The notes beneath the pieces were generated by a model. The model saw only the letters and a program-made list of their open reading frames with translations. It was not told the origin of the DNA and made no database searches. This document shows positions 42,464 through 50,898 of a stretch of DNA of 64,000 nt, piece after piece (position 1 is the first letter of the stretch; each line of letters opens with the position of its first letter). This stretch comes from Halorussus pelagicus (GTDB lineage: Archaea; Halobacteriota; Halobacteria; Halobacteriales; Haladaptataceae): positions 1,922,001 through 1,986,000 of the forward strand of contig NZ_CP035119.1 in the NCBI RefSeq assembly GCF_004087835.1. The letters run 5' to 3'. Both the position numbers and the translations under genes were made by a program.

Positions 42464-43089
42464 CCTCCGGGAACTCCCTCGCGTCCGACCCGCCCGATTC
42501 CCTCGCGCTCTCGGACCTGCCCGACGGCACCCTCGTCCGCTCGCGGGTCGAGTCCGACCCGACCGCGCCGCTCTCGGCGGCGCTCGACGGCGAGGTGACG
42601 GGCTACGCCGTCTTCGAACCGCAGGACGCGCTCCTGCTGGACGCCGACGGCGCGGGCGTGGTGGCGTTCGAGGACGGGGTGCCCCGCTTCGCGTACCACA
42701 CCGGCACGGGCCGGGGCGGTCCGGCAGCGCTGGCCGACCTCGTGGTTCCGGGACCGTACGACGTGGCGCTCCGAGAGACCGACGCCAAGGTGCTTCGGGA
42801 GTTCGCGGCGGTCGAACGGGCGGACCTCCGCGTCTCGCCCGGCGTCGTCGCCGACCGACTCGCTGGCAATTCGGACCTCGCCGAGCGCGTGCGGGCGGCC
42901 GCGCCGCCGGAGGGCCACTCCAGCGGCGCGGCCGCTGAGACCCCCGACGAGCAGTCGGCGAGCGACGACGCCTCGGCCGTCGAGGCGTTCTTGGACGACG
43001 AGGAGAAAATCGCCGCGATTCGGGACCGTGCCCGCGAGGAAGCCAAAGAACGCGCCGAGGAGTGGGGCTTGGACGGCGAGTTGCAGTAA
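42460..43089 (+). CDS. Unknown acidic protein coupled to MinD
   Basis: This 209-residue protein has a beta-rich first part (ALSDLPDGTLVRSRVES, GYAVFEPQDALLLDADGAGVVAFEDG, RFAYHTGTGRGGPAALADL). A linker of Ala, Ser, Glu and Asp spans about residues 145-170. It ends with a charged C-terminal helix EEKIAAIRDRAREEAKERAEEW. I recognise no family beyond haloarchaeal conservation. Translational overlap with minD suggests it is an adaptor for that ATPase. Confidence 0.7.
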   Translation: MTSGNSLASDPPDSLALSDLPDGTLVRSRVESDPTAPLSAALDGEVTGYAVFEPQDALLLDADGAGVVAFEDGVPRFAYHTGTGRGGPAALADLVVPGPYDVALRETDAKVLREFAAVERADLRVSPGVVADRLAGNSDLAERVRAAAPPEGHSSGAAAETPDEQSASDDASAVEAFLDDEEKIAAIRDRAREEAKERAEEWGLDGELQ

Positions 43090-43130
43090 CGACTTGTTGC
43101 CACGACCAGTGGCGTTGTTACCACGCCGAT

Positions 43131-43412
43131 ATGGACGTTATCGAGGCGGCTACCGGAACGACCCGTCTGGACGCCCCGAACTCGTCGAGACCCTGGAACG
43201 GTACGGTCTCTCGCCGTAGCAGGCCGCGGCGTACGTCATCATGGTCGAGCAAGGCACGATAGCCGCGCAGGAAGTCGCCGACGCCAGTTCGGTCCCGGAG
43301 CCGCGAGTATTCGACATTCTCCGCGATTTGGAAGGTCCACACCGTCGGCGGGTTCGACGCCATCATCGAGGATATCGAGGCGACCCGAGCCGTCGTGACG
43401 CAAATCGAGTGA
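43131..43412 (+). pseudogene. TrmB-family regulator remnant
   Basis: One frame reads RPELVETLERYGLSP, TAG, then QAAAYVIMVEQGTIAAQEVA and VPEPRVFDILRDLE, which is the winged helix of TrmB regulators. After DLE the frame shifts, and VHTVGGFDAIIEDIEATRAVV appears, resembling the end of the same family with the middle missing. The first codons (MDVIEAATG) are in yet another frame. It is therefore a stop, two frameshifts and an internal deletion. It sits between the MinD pair and the PKD surface protein. Confidence 0.7.
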
Positions 43413-43421
43413 GAGCGCTCG

Positions 43422-46040
43422 CTACGACCGCCGCTTCGCCGCGACCCAGAGCGCGACGACGATTCCGGCAACGGTGACGCCGGGACCGAATCCGGGCGTA
43501 GTTCCCTCCGAATCGAGTGGGTCGGTTCTGGCCGAGTCACGTTCGTCCTCTTCGGCGGCAACGTCCCGCATCGCCGCTTCCGTGCCGACGGTTATCGGTC
43601 CGATGTCTCGGTCCCGGCGGTCGTCCTGTCCGCCGAAGTAGTAGACGGCCTTCCCGCCGATGTCGTACGTGCCCGGTTCGTTCACCTGCAGACGGACGCG
43701 GAAGCTCTTGTCCTCGCCAGCGCCGACTTTGAAGAAGTTGGTGGCCTTCCGACTCGCGGGGGACTCGCCGCCGACGCTCTGTATCGAGACTCCCTCCTCT
43801 GGCAGGTCGAGTTCGAGTTTCACCTGCAGGGACTCGTCGTTGACGTGATTCGACGCGCTGAACATCACGACGGCGGTCCCGTTTCCGGTCTCGACCGTCC
43901 CGCGGTCGGCGGTCAACTGGAAGTAGGCGTTCTGCTGGACGGTGACGATTTTGCTCGCCGTGTTCGCCATGCCGCTGTTGCCGACGACACGGAGTTTCAC
44001 CGAGTATTTGCCCGGCGAATCGAACGCCCGAGCGGCGTTCCGACCGGTCGCCTCGTACTCGCCGTCGCCGTCGAAGTCCCACTCGTAGCGGTCGATGCGC
44101 GCGTCTCGTTCCGCCTCGAAGGAGACGCTCTGGCCCGAACCGGGCTGTTCGGGCGCGAAGTCGAAGGCGGCCGGTGGCTCGCTCCGGACCGACAGCGACT
44201 GCGTGGCGGTGTCGGACCCGCCGTCGCCGTCGATAACGGTGAGTTCGACCGTGTCGTCGTCGGTGTCTCCGACCGTGTACTGCACTCGCTCACCGTACTT
44301 GACCGAGCCACCGAGGTCCCACTTGTACTCCGAGATGCGCCCGTCGGGGTCCCGCGAGCCGTCCGCGTCGAACTCCACCGTGTCGCCGCGCTCGATGCGC
44401 CGCGGCGAGTAGGCGATGTCGGCGGTCGGCTTCTCGTTGGTCTCGCGCACGGTGACCCGCTCGGTCGCGGTGGCCGTCAGGTCGTCGCCGTCGGCGACTT
44501 CGAGTTCGACTGCGTAGGTGCCCGGTTCGTCGAAGACGTGGGTGACGCGCTCGCCGTAGTCGGTCCCGCCGTCCTCGAAGCGCCAGTCGAACTCCTCGAC
44601 CGCGCCGTCCGGGTCGCTCGACCCCGCGGCGCTACACTCGACGGGTTCGCCCGGTGCGACCTCGTCGGGGCGACACGAGATCTCGGCCGACGGTCGCTTC
44701 TCGACGGCCTCGGCCCGAATCGTCCCGGAGAGGCTGTCGGTCAGGCCGTCGTCGTCGGTGATTTCGACTTCGAGAGTGTGGCTTCCCGCCTCCTCGAAGG
44801 TGTGCGTGACGCGAGCGCCGTACTCGATGGTTCCGTCGCCGAACTGCCACTCGTACTCCTCGACGGTTCCGTCGGGGTCGTTCGACCCGGCGGCGCTACA
44901 CTCGACGGTCTCGCCGACCTTCACTTCGTCCGCGGAACACATCACGTCGATAGAGGGCCGTCGTTCGGCTTCCTCGACGTAAATCCGCTCGGATGCGGTG
45001 TCGGTGGCTCCCGCCCCGTCGGCGACTTCGAGTTCGACGGAATAGGTGCCCGGTTCGTCGAAGGCGTGGCTCTCGTACTCGCCGTACCCGGTTTCGCCGT
45101 CGCCGAAGCGCCAGTCGAACTCCTCAAGCGCGCCGTCCGGGTCGTCGGACCCGGCGGCGCTACACTCGACGGTCTCGCCCACCTTCGCGTCGGTGGGACG
45201 ACACGTAATCTCGGCCGACGGCGCGTCGTTGGCGTCCTCGACACGGACGCTTCGGGACGCCGTATCGGTCGCTCCCTCGTCGTCGGTCACGGTCAGTTCG
45301 AACTCGTAGTAGCCGCTCTGCTGGAAGGCGTGAGACGCCGAATCTCCGTATTCGGTGTCCTGACCACTGATGTCCCATCGGTACGACTCGATTGACCCGT
45401 CGGGGTCGGTCGAGCGCTCCGCCGAACAGGTCACCCACTCGTCAGTTGCGACCTCGGTGTCGGTACACGCCATCTCGGCGCTCGGCGCTCGGTTCGGTCG
45501 CTCGACGACCTCGAAGGCACCGTACCGCCGTTCGTCGTCCAGTCGCGTGTGGAGGTTGTCACGGTCGCTTTCCTCCCAGACCGCCGTTCGCGCGTCGTAC
45601 CGTCCGGTAGGCGCGTCGTCTTCGACGGTCCAACTGACCGCTATCCAGTCGCGCTCGTTCGCGTTCAGCGTGACTCGCGTGCCCGTTCGCTCGTCGTTGT
45701 TGTACCACGTCCCGTCGGGTCCTTGGACGCCGTACCCGACGAAGAAGGTGTGTCTGGTACTGCCAGTGTTCCGAACCTCTACCTCCGCCATGACGCGCTC
45801 GCCCGATTCGACACGACCGGTCTGCTGGTTGAAGTTGAGTATGCGCGCAGTCGCGCCGCTCGTTGACTGTGCCAGTGCCCCAACGCCGCCGGTCGTCTCG
45901 GCGTGGTCCGGGTCGGTCGCGGCCCCCGCACTCGACGGAGCGTCCGCGTTTCCGGCCGACGCCGCACCGGCGACGGGCGTCATCACGAGTAGCACCGCGA
46001 GTATCACCGTCACTCCTGTTTCGAGAGTGTTCTCCATCAT
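43422..46040 (-). CDS. Surface protein with six PKD repeats and a PGF-CTERM anchor
   Basis: From the ATG at 46040 this gives 872 residues. A signal peptide (TGVTVILAVLLVMTPVAGAASA) precedes a CARDB-like domain. Six PKD repeats follow (about residues 130-640), four of which hold a Cys pair (ITC...VECSAAGS). A beta domain around 650-790 (SLQVKLELDLPEEGVSIQSVG) is next. The end, TPGFGPGVTVAGIVVALWVAAKRRS, matches the PGF-CTERM signal processed by archaeosortase. It is thus predicted to be lipid-anchored outside the cell. The longer frame to 46175 is possible but spoils the signal peptide. Confidence 0.85.
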   Translation of the reverse strand: MMENTLETGVTVILAVLLVMTPVAGAASAGNADAPSSAGAATDPDHAETTGGVGALAQSTSGATARILNFNQQTGRVESGERVMAEVEVRNTGSTRHTFFVGYGVQGPDGTWYNNDERTGTRVTLNANERDWIAVSWTVEDDAPTGRYDARTAVWEESDRDNLHTRLDDERRYGAFEVVERPNRAPSAEMACTDTEVATDEWVTCSAERSTDPDGSIESYRWDISGQDTEYGDSASHAFQQSGYYEFELTVTDDEGATDTASRSVRVEDANDAPSAEITCRPTDAKVGETVECSAAGSDDPDGALEEFDWRFGDGETGYGEYESHAFDEPGTYSVELEVADGAGATDTASERIYVEEAERRPSIDVMCSADEVKVGETVECSAAGSNDPDGTVEEYEWQFGDGTIEYGARVTHTFEEAGSHTLEVEITDDDGLTDSLSGTIRAEAVEKRPSAEISCRPDEVAPGEPVECSAAGSSDPDGAVEEFDWRFEDGGTDYGERVTHVFDEPGTYAVELEVADGDDLTATATERVTVRETNEKPTADIAYSPRRIERGDTVEFDADGSRDPDGRISEYKWDLGGSVKYGERVQYTVGDTDDDTVELTVIDGDGGSDTATQSLSVRSEPPAAFDFAPEQPGSGQSVSFEAERDARIDRYEWDFDGDGEYEATGRNAARAFDSPGKYSVKLRVVGNSGMANTASKIVTVQQNAYFQLTADRGTVETGNGTAVVMFSASNHVNDESLQVKLELDLPEEGVSIQSVGGESPASRKATNFFKVGAGEDKSFRVRLQVNEPGTYDIGGKAVYYFGGQDDRRDRDIGPITVGTEAAMRDVAAEEDERDSARTDPLDSEGTTPGFGPGVTVAGIVVALWVAAKRRS

Positions 46041-46550
46041 TGTCGGAATCCCTCGCTCAATTGGGTCTCGCTCGGCGATTCGGACCTCGCCGACTTGCGT
46101 TGCTGAGTCGTCGTTGGCGGGCACCGCGACGGCGGTTCTGACCATCCGCGTCGAACGCGCGACGTTGGCCGCCACCGAACCGGTGAAAAACTGCGACCTC
46201 CCTGCACGTCACGCCCGCGTATCATACACAAACATATATATCAAATATGGATAAAAGTGTTGATGGGCCGCTCAGACGGTCTTTACGGCCTTTTTGTACT
46301 TTAAATAAATATAAGAAAATATAGTTATCTTCGCGTCGGCTCGGCCGTACGGCGACGTACGCTGGTTTGCGCGTTTACGTGTCAACGTTTGCACTCAACG
46401 ACCCCGTGTTTTCGACTTTCAGAAGCGTTATCCAGTCATTCTCGTTCTATCGGATGCCGTAGTTGTGCGGAAAACGATACGTTCGGTCTCTCTCGCCGTC
46501 GTGCGCTCCAGTTGCTCGGAACTGGGTCTCGGGGTCTCCGCGCTCGCTTC
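46041..46550. other. AT-rich regulatory spacer
   Basis: This 510-base spacer is mostly AT-rich between about 46210 and 46330 (ACAAACATATATATCAAATA, then AAATAAATATAAGAAAATAT). The first may be the PKD-protein promoter, leaving a long leader of about 160 bases before the chosen start. A GGCCG...CGGCC stem followed by five T (about 46267-46298) reads on the plus strand. No gene is supported. Confidence 0.5.
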
Positions 46551-47495
46551 TCAGGGCGTCTGGACGTTTAACACCGCGGGGTCGGTCTCCACTTTGACGA
46601 CTGCGACGCCGGGCGACCCCGCGTTGAACGCGTAGCGGTCGCCGCGGGCGGTTCTCACGGTGTCGATGCCGTAGACGTGGGTGTGTCCGCTGAACACCGC
46701 GTGGGGCGCGGCGCGCCGGACGGCGTGTTTGAGGGCTATCGACCCGCTCCGAACGCGGTCCCGGAGTCCGTTCGTCGCGTGATGGTGGTCGAAGGCAACG
46801 TCGAACGGCGAGACGTGCGAAAAGAGCAGGACGCGCTCGTCGGCGGTCGCCAGCGAGTACAGCGTCTCGTAGCGGTCTTCGAGCGTCGCCAGTTGGTCGG
46901 GCAGTCGCGCTCGGGCGTCGCCTGCGAGACCGAGCGGGCTTGCGACCGCCTCGGCGTCGGCCGTCCCGTCGAGATACCGGCCCGCGGCCGACTCGACCTC
47001 TTGGGCGCGCTCGGCCGCGACGTGGTCGATGGTCGCGCTGGTCGCGTCTTCGAGGGGGTCGGTCGCGGGGAACTCGGTGTATCGAATCTCGGGACCTTGG
47101 TCGAACTGTTCGCATCCCGCTCCTGCGAGCGCGAACCCCTCGAAGTCGGCGTCCGCGTTCGGGAAGTCGGATTCGCGGAGGACGCGCTCGTGGGCGACGA
47201 CGGCCCGGTCCAATCCCTCGGTGAGACGTTCGACGCAGTCGAGCGGGTCGTGATTTCCGGGCACGGCGAGAATCGGGAGGTCGTACTCCTCGTGGAGGAA
47301 CTCGTAGAACGCCCGGCCGACTCGCTCGTAGCGGTCTCCGGCCGCCGCGGACTTGGCGTGGTCGCGGTTCTCGTCTACGATATCGCCCACGGTCACGATT
47401 GCGTCGAACTTCGCCTCGTTGATGTCCGGGCGGGCGTACGCCGGTCGGTCGTCGCTCGGGCCGAGGTGCAGGTCGTGGAGTATCAGGAGTCGCAT
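46551..47495 (-). CDS. Calcineurin-like metallophosphoesterase
   Basis: This 314-residue protein has all main motifs of the fold. These are LLILHDLHLG (first Asp/His, slightly altered from DxH), VTVGDIVDEN, VPGNHDPLDC, LLFSHVSPFD and FSGHTHVYG. It should hydrolyse phosphomonoesters or diesters with two metals. The long acidic insert around residues 150-215 is unusual. It is the last gene of the minus-strand run from 50871, 34 bases after the TIM-barrel gene. Confidence 0.88.
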   Translation of the reverse strand: MRLLILHDLHLGPSDDRPAYARPDINEAKFDAIVTVGDIVDENRDHAKSAAAGDRYERVGRAFYEFLHEEYDLPILAVPGNHDPLDCVERLTEGLDRAVVAHERVLRESDFPNADADFEGFALAGAGCEQFDQGPEIRYTEFPATDPLEDATSATIDHVAAERAQEVESAAGRYLDGTADAEAVASPLGLAGDARARLPDQLATLEDRYETLYSLATADERVLLFSHVSPFDVAFDHHHATNGLRDRVRSGSIALKHAVRRAAPHAVFSGHTHVYGIDTVRTARGDRYAFNAGSPGVAVVKVETDPAVLNVQTP

Positions 47496-47529
47496 GTGTG
47501 GTCGGTCTGTCGCGTCTCTCGTCTCGGTG

Positions 47530-48465
47530 CTATCGACGCGCTTCCCCCGCGTCGGTCAGTCGCTCCCGGAGCGCGGCGGCGCGCCGTCGCAGTTCCTCGG
47601 GGTCGGCGAGCAGGTCGTCGCTCGGTTCGAGGACCACCTGCGCGTCGCAGTCGGCGAGCGCCGCCAGCGCCCGGTCGAGTACCGGGTCCTCGTCGTGAGC
47701 GTCGAACCGCGGCACGTCGTCGGTCGTCGGGTCGTTCAGGTGGACGCTCTCCACGGCCCGACCGCCAAACCGGAGCGCCTTCAGGAGCGGCAGATACGGA
47801 CTGTCGCCGTCCGCCGGAGGCCACTCCTCGGGCAGTCGATCTTCGAGGTCGGTCTCGAAATCGTGCGCCGCGGCGGGGACGCTCCGGCCGACTCTGGCGC
47901 GTATCGTCTCGACGTTCTCCGAGTCGAGTCCGCGCCGGGCACCCGCTTGGGGCAGGTGCGCGCTATCGACCGTCAGTCGGAGTTCCGACAGGGGTCGGTA
48001 TCGTCGGACGAGCGACGCGAGGAAGCCGAGGTCTTCGGGCGTGTACCACGGCGATTCGACCGCCGTGTTCTCGACGGAGATGTGGCGGTTCGTGCAGTCG
48101 AGCAGGGTCGAAAACAGCGGTATCGCCTCGCCGTATTCGACCCTTTTCGGCGGGTGCGCGACCAGCGTGGCCGCCGCGAGACGCGAAAGCTGGGAGTGAA
48201 CGAAGTCCACTATCGTCCCGCGGTTCTGGCTCGTGAGTGCCATCCCCACGTCGTCGCCCCGCGTCTCGGTCCCCGGCGGGAGATGGACGCTGGCGATTCG
48301 GTGGGCATCGACGCCCGCCTCGTCGAGGTGGGCGTCGAGGTCTCGCTCGCCGATCAACAGGTCGCGGTGGTCCCAACTGAACTTGAGTTCGACCGCGCCG
48401 GGGAGTCGGTCGGCGACCGCGAGGTCGTCGGGAGCGAGCGAAATCGAAACCGGCGGGTCTAGCAC
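47530..48465 (-). CDS. Xylose-isomerase-like TIM-barrel protein
   Basis: This 311-residue protein starts at GTG 48465, overlapping the stop of the 51-codon gene. Barrel-strand ends supply metal-binding-type residues: TLVAHPPKR, ISVENTAVES, RLTVDSAHLPQ, VESVHLNDP and VVLEPSDD. These match the AP-endonuclease-2/sugar-isomerase superfamily, so it may be an isomerase, epimerase or metal-dependent hydrolase. It is followed closely by a phosphoesterase, suggesting a joint pathway on a phosphorylated metabolite. Confidence 0.78.
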   Translation of the reverse strand: MLDPPVSISLAPDDLAVADRLPGAVELKFSWDHRDLLIGERDLDAHLDEAGVDAHRIASVHLPPGTETRGDDVGMALTSQNRGTIVDFVHSQLSRLAAATLVAHPPKRVEYGEAIPLFSTLLDCTNRHISVENTAVESPWYTPEDLGFLASLVRRYRPLSELRLTVDSAHLPQAGARRGLDSENVETIRARVGRSVPAAAHDFETDLEDRLPEEWPPADGDSPYLPLLKALRFGGRAVESVHLNDPTTDDVPRFDAHDEDPVLDRALAALADCDAQVVLEPSDDLLADPEELRRRAAALRERLTDAGEARR

Positions 48466-48614
48466 GCCCCGGCCTCCCGAACGGCGTCGGCGGTTCGAGC
48501 GACCGTATCGGCGGTTCTGAACGACGACCGGAGTTCGACGACTAGCGGACACTCGTCGCCACGAGCGGCCTGCGAGAGGTCTTCCGGCGTCGCGCTGAAG
48601 CGGCGTTCGGGCAT
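48459..48614 (-). CDS. 51-residue peptide coupled to the TIM-barrel gene
   Basis: The ATG at 48614 opens MPERRFSATPEDLSQAARGD and the frame ends TADAVREAGAC. Its stop TAG overlaps the next gene's GTG start, and seven bases separate it from the winged-helix gene upstream. Such tight spacing supports a real gene. The content (LVVELRSSFRTADTVARTAD) looks like one beta-alpha unit, so it could also be an N-terminal piece of the barrel split off by a shift. Confidence 0.5.
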   Translation of the reverse strand: MPERRFSATPEDLSQAARGDECPLVVELRSSFRTADTVARTADAVREAGAC

Positions 48615-48621
48615 GGACTCA

Positions 48622-49182
48622 CTACTCGGTCAGTTCTCGTAGCCCCTCGCGCACCGCGGAGCGAGGCATCTCGGTGTCGGACGCGATTCGGCCGACGTGT
48701 CTGCCAGTCAGGTCCTCGACGAAGTAGTCGTTCTTGAGCGCCCAGTGGCGCACCGCGTCGGCGATGCTCGGCGTGTAGAGGATGGTTCGTCCATCGCGGT
48801 ACCGGCCGAGTTCGCCAGCGTCCACCAGCGCGTTGAGTTGGTTCGACATCCACGGTCGGTGTTTCGCCGAGCCGTGCTCGTCGAAGAACGACGGGTGTTG
48901 GTCGGCGAGCAAGTCGATTATCTCGTTCGTGCTTCGGGGGTTGCCCATCGAGTCGAGGAGTTCGCCGAGGCGTTCCTGCGCGGGCGTGAGGTCGGCGGTC
49001 TCGCTGTTCTCGACGGTGTCGGCCGACTCGGACTCGGCGTCGAGATAGCCAAGATCCGCCAGTGTCTCGCGCAACAGCGCCGGATCGTTCTGCGCGAGGC
49101 GTCGCAGTGCGGCCTCCGTCTCCGAACCGAGCGTTTCGAAGGCGGATTCGACTCGCGCGTCGGGCGACCCCTCACTCGCCAT
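48622..49182 (-). CDS. Winged-helix protein paired with the JAMM protein
   Basis: This 186-residue protein has an N-terminal helical region (about 1-45) and an acidic Ser/Glu/Asp linker (DAESESADTVENSETAD). A winged-helix-like domain follows with STNEIIDLLADQHPSFFDEH and WMSNQLNALVDAGELGRYRDG. A second small helix-turn-helix-like segment, VGRIASDTEMPRSAVREGLRE, ends it. It overlaps the JAMM gene by 11 bases. A DNA-binding or adaptor role tied to the protease is likely. Confidence 0.72.
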   Translation of the reverse strand: MASEGSPDARVESAFETLGSETEAALRRLAQNDPALLRETLADLGYLDAESESADTVENSETADLTPAQERLGELLDSMGNPRSTNEIIDLLADQHPSFFDEHGSAKHRPWMSNQLNALVDAGELGRYRDGRTILYTPSIADAVRHWALKNDYFVEDLTGRHVGRIASDTEMPRSAVREGLRELTE

Positions 49183-49987
49183 CGGCTATCACCACGTCCC
49201 GCGAGTTTCTGAACCGCGGCCCGAACAGCGCGAGTTCGTGACGGTACTGTTCGCCGCGCCACGAGACGCCGCCGCTGAGCGCGGTCGCGTCGTGTCGCTC
49301 CTCGACCGACGGGACGCCCGACTGGTCCACGTAGGCGTGGATGCCGTGGAAGAACTCGAACTCGTCGGTCCCGAAGGCGTCTCGGTAGCTCTCTTTGACG
49401 CTCTCGGCGCTCTTCACGTCCACGTCACTCGGCGTCGTCGTCCCGCCCGGATGGGTGTGGAACCGAGCGACGACGTTCGGCGTCTCGCCGTCGGGATAGG
49501 ACGCCGCGACGCGCCGGGCGACCTTTCCCTCGAAGGTGGTGACGCTGGTTCGAGTCGCCGACTCGTAATACTCGGGCTTGTCGAGACCGAACAGTTCGGT
49601 CGGCGTTGTCGGCGATTGGCCCGTCAAGACGTACACCGTCTCGACGCGCTCGTGAGCGCCGTTCTTGCCGCGCGTTTCGAGCGCCTGCATGAACGGCTTC
49701 GAGTCGGGGAACGCGAAGGTTCCGCGCGGATACGAACCGACGGGGGAGTCCCGAGGAGACACGTCCGGTCGGGGTCGGGGTTGGCTCCGAGTCCCGGTCG
49801 AACTCTCCGCGGAGTCCACGTCGAACGTGTGGGTGTCGAACCACGAGTCCCCGTCGAGGACGCCCGAGGGGTCGCCGGATCCGACGTTGACGTTCGTTCC
49901 CCACGCGCCAGCGTTAGTTTGGACTTCAACGTCCGCCTCGGAGTTGGCGTCCGAGTCGTCTTCGTTGCCGAAGAATCGGTCGAACAT
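49172..49987 (-). CDS. JAMM/MPN-domain metalloprotease-like protein
   Basis: This 271-residue protein has a disordered acidic N terminus (1-75). Its MPN domain contains the zinc motif H177-T-H179-P...P-S187-D-V-D190 (FHTHPGGTTTPSDVD). The usual upstream Glu may be E116 in ERVETVYVLTG. In archaea, MPN proteases remove ubiquitin-like SAMP tags; related ones act in defence or on N-degron-type tails. It is longer than desampylases. It overlaps its winged-helix partner and is 35 bases from the membrane-anchored protein gene. Confidence 0.82.
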   Translation of the reverse strand: MFDRFFGNEDDSDANSEADVEVQTNAGAWGTNVNVGSGDPSGVLDGDSWFDTHTFDVDSAESSTGTRSQPRPRPDVSPRDSPVGSYPRGTFAFPDSKPFMQALETRGKNGAHERVETVYVLTGQSPTTPTELFGLDKPEYYESATRTSVTTFEGKVARRVAASYPDGETPNVVARFHTHPGGTTTPSDVDVKSAESVKESYRDAFGTDEFEFFHGIHAYVDQSGVPSVEERHDATALSGGVSWRGEQYRHELALFGPRFRNSRDVVIADGE

Positions 49988-50022
49988 TGGCGATTACCTC
50001 GCTTGCAGTCCGAAACGGACTG

Positions 50023-50871
50023 TCACTTTTTGACTCCGATGTTGATGTCTCGCGGACTCATCTTGGTCATGGCCAGCACCGCCACGAGCAGGATGAACAT
50101 GAGACCGACGATGATCAGCATGTTCTGGGAGAGCGGGAGACCGCCGCTGCCGCCGGTGCTCGAAGCCACGGTCGTCGTGTTGCCGGAGTTGTCGGACGAG
50201 CTATTTCCGGACTCGACGGTCGCCTCGACCGGTTCCTTCACGTCGAAGGTGAACGACATGCCGTCGATTTCCCGCGCCATGTCCTTGTGGCCCTTGGGCC
50301 AATACTGGATGTCGGCGGTGACCGTGCGCGTGCCGGTGTTCGTGCTGTAGACGTTCGCGCGGATGTCCTTGATACCGCCCTGCGGTCGGACCTCGAAGTT
50401 GCCCGAGACCATCCCGGCACCGCCCGTGAAGATGTCGGACGAACCCTGAATGGTCATGCCGCTCGGAACGCTCATCGTGACGTGGACGACGACGGGGCAG
50501 GTCGCGGTGGGGTCAACCTGAAAGCCGCCCGCGATCTGACCGGGCTTGGTCTTCTCGATGGTCTTCTCGGCGGCGTAAAGGCGGGCCTGCTCCATGCTCG
50601 GCGGCGAGGCCGGTGCCTCACACGCGCTCTGGGAGGCCGCGCTTTCGGTGGTAGCCATGGTCTCGGTGGTCGTCGCAGCTTGCGTGGTCGTCATGGCCTC
50701 GGTGGTTGTCGGGACCGCGGTCGTCGTCGCGGCCTGCGTGGTGGTCTGTGCGTCGTTCGCGGCCGTAACGTCGTTGTAAGTCTGTGCGGCTGCCGGAGCG
50801 CCGACGCTCGACGCGAGGACGAGGAGCGCCGTGACGGCGATGAACGTGCGTTTGAACTGGATCTTCTTCAT
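50023..50871 (-). CDS. Membrane-anchored secreted protein with Thr-rich stalk
   Basis: This 282-residue protein has a signal peptide (FIAVTALLVLASSVGAPAAA) and a mucin-like Thr-rich stretch of about 50 residues (TTTQAATTTAVPTTTEAMTT). A beta domain follows with QARLYAAEKTI, VTMSVPSGMTIQGS and YWPKGHKDMAREIDGMSFTF. It ends with a C-terminal helix (NMLIIVGLMFILLVAVLAM) and a basic tail. The domain is shared with the protein at 27994-28749. It is the first gene of the JAMM run and has its own strong TATA-like promoter with two upstream boxes. Confidence 0.78.
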   Translation of the reverse strand: MKKIQFKRTFIAVTALLVLASSVGAPAAAQTYNDVTAANDAQTTTQAATTTAVPTTTEAMTTTQAATTTETMATTESAASQSACEAPASPPSMEQARLYAAEKTIEKTKPGQIAGGFQVDPTATCPVVVHVTMSVPSGMTIQGSSDIFTGGAGMVSGNFEVRPQGGIKDIRANVYSTNTGTRTVTADIQYWPKGHKDMAREIDGMSFTFDVKEPVEATVESGNSSSDNSGNTTTVASSTGGSGGLPLSQNMLIIVGLMFILLVAVLAMTKMSPRDINIGVKK

Positions 50872-50898
50872 CTCTCATTTCCGATGTATAACTCCACA

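Noticed and set aside
43845-45395. A 516-codon plus-strand open frame opposite the PKD surface protein
   Set aside because: It is antisense to clear PKD repeats; its apparent repeats are the mirror image of those.
43500-45480. Regularly spaced similar DNA segments that could suggest a CRISPR array
   Set aside because: The period is about 255-260 bases and matches protein PKD repeats; there are no short identical repeats with unique spacers.
46041-46175. Start of the PKD surface protein at 46175
   Set aside because: This would bury the signal peptide 45 residues inside; the ATG at 46040 gives a standard signal peptide.
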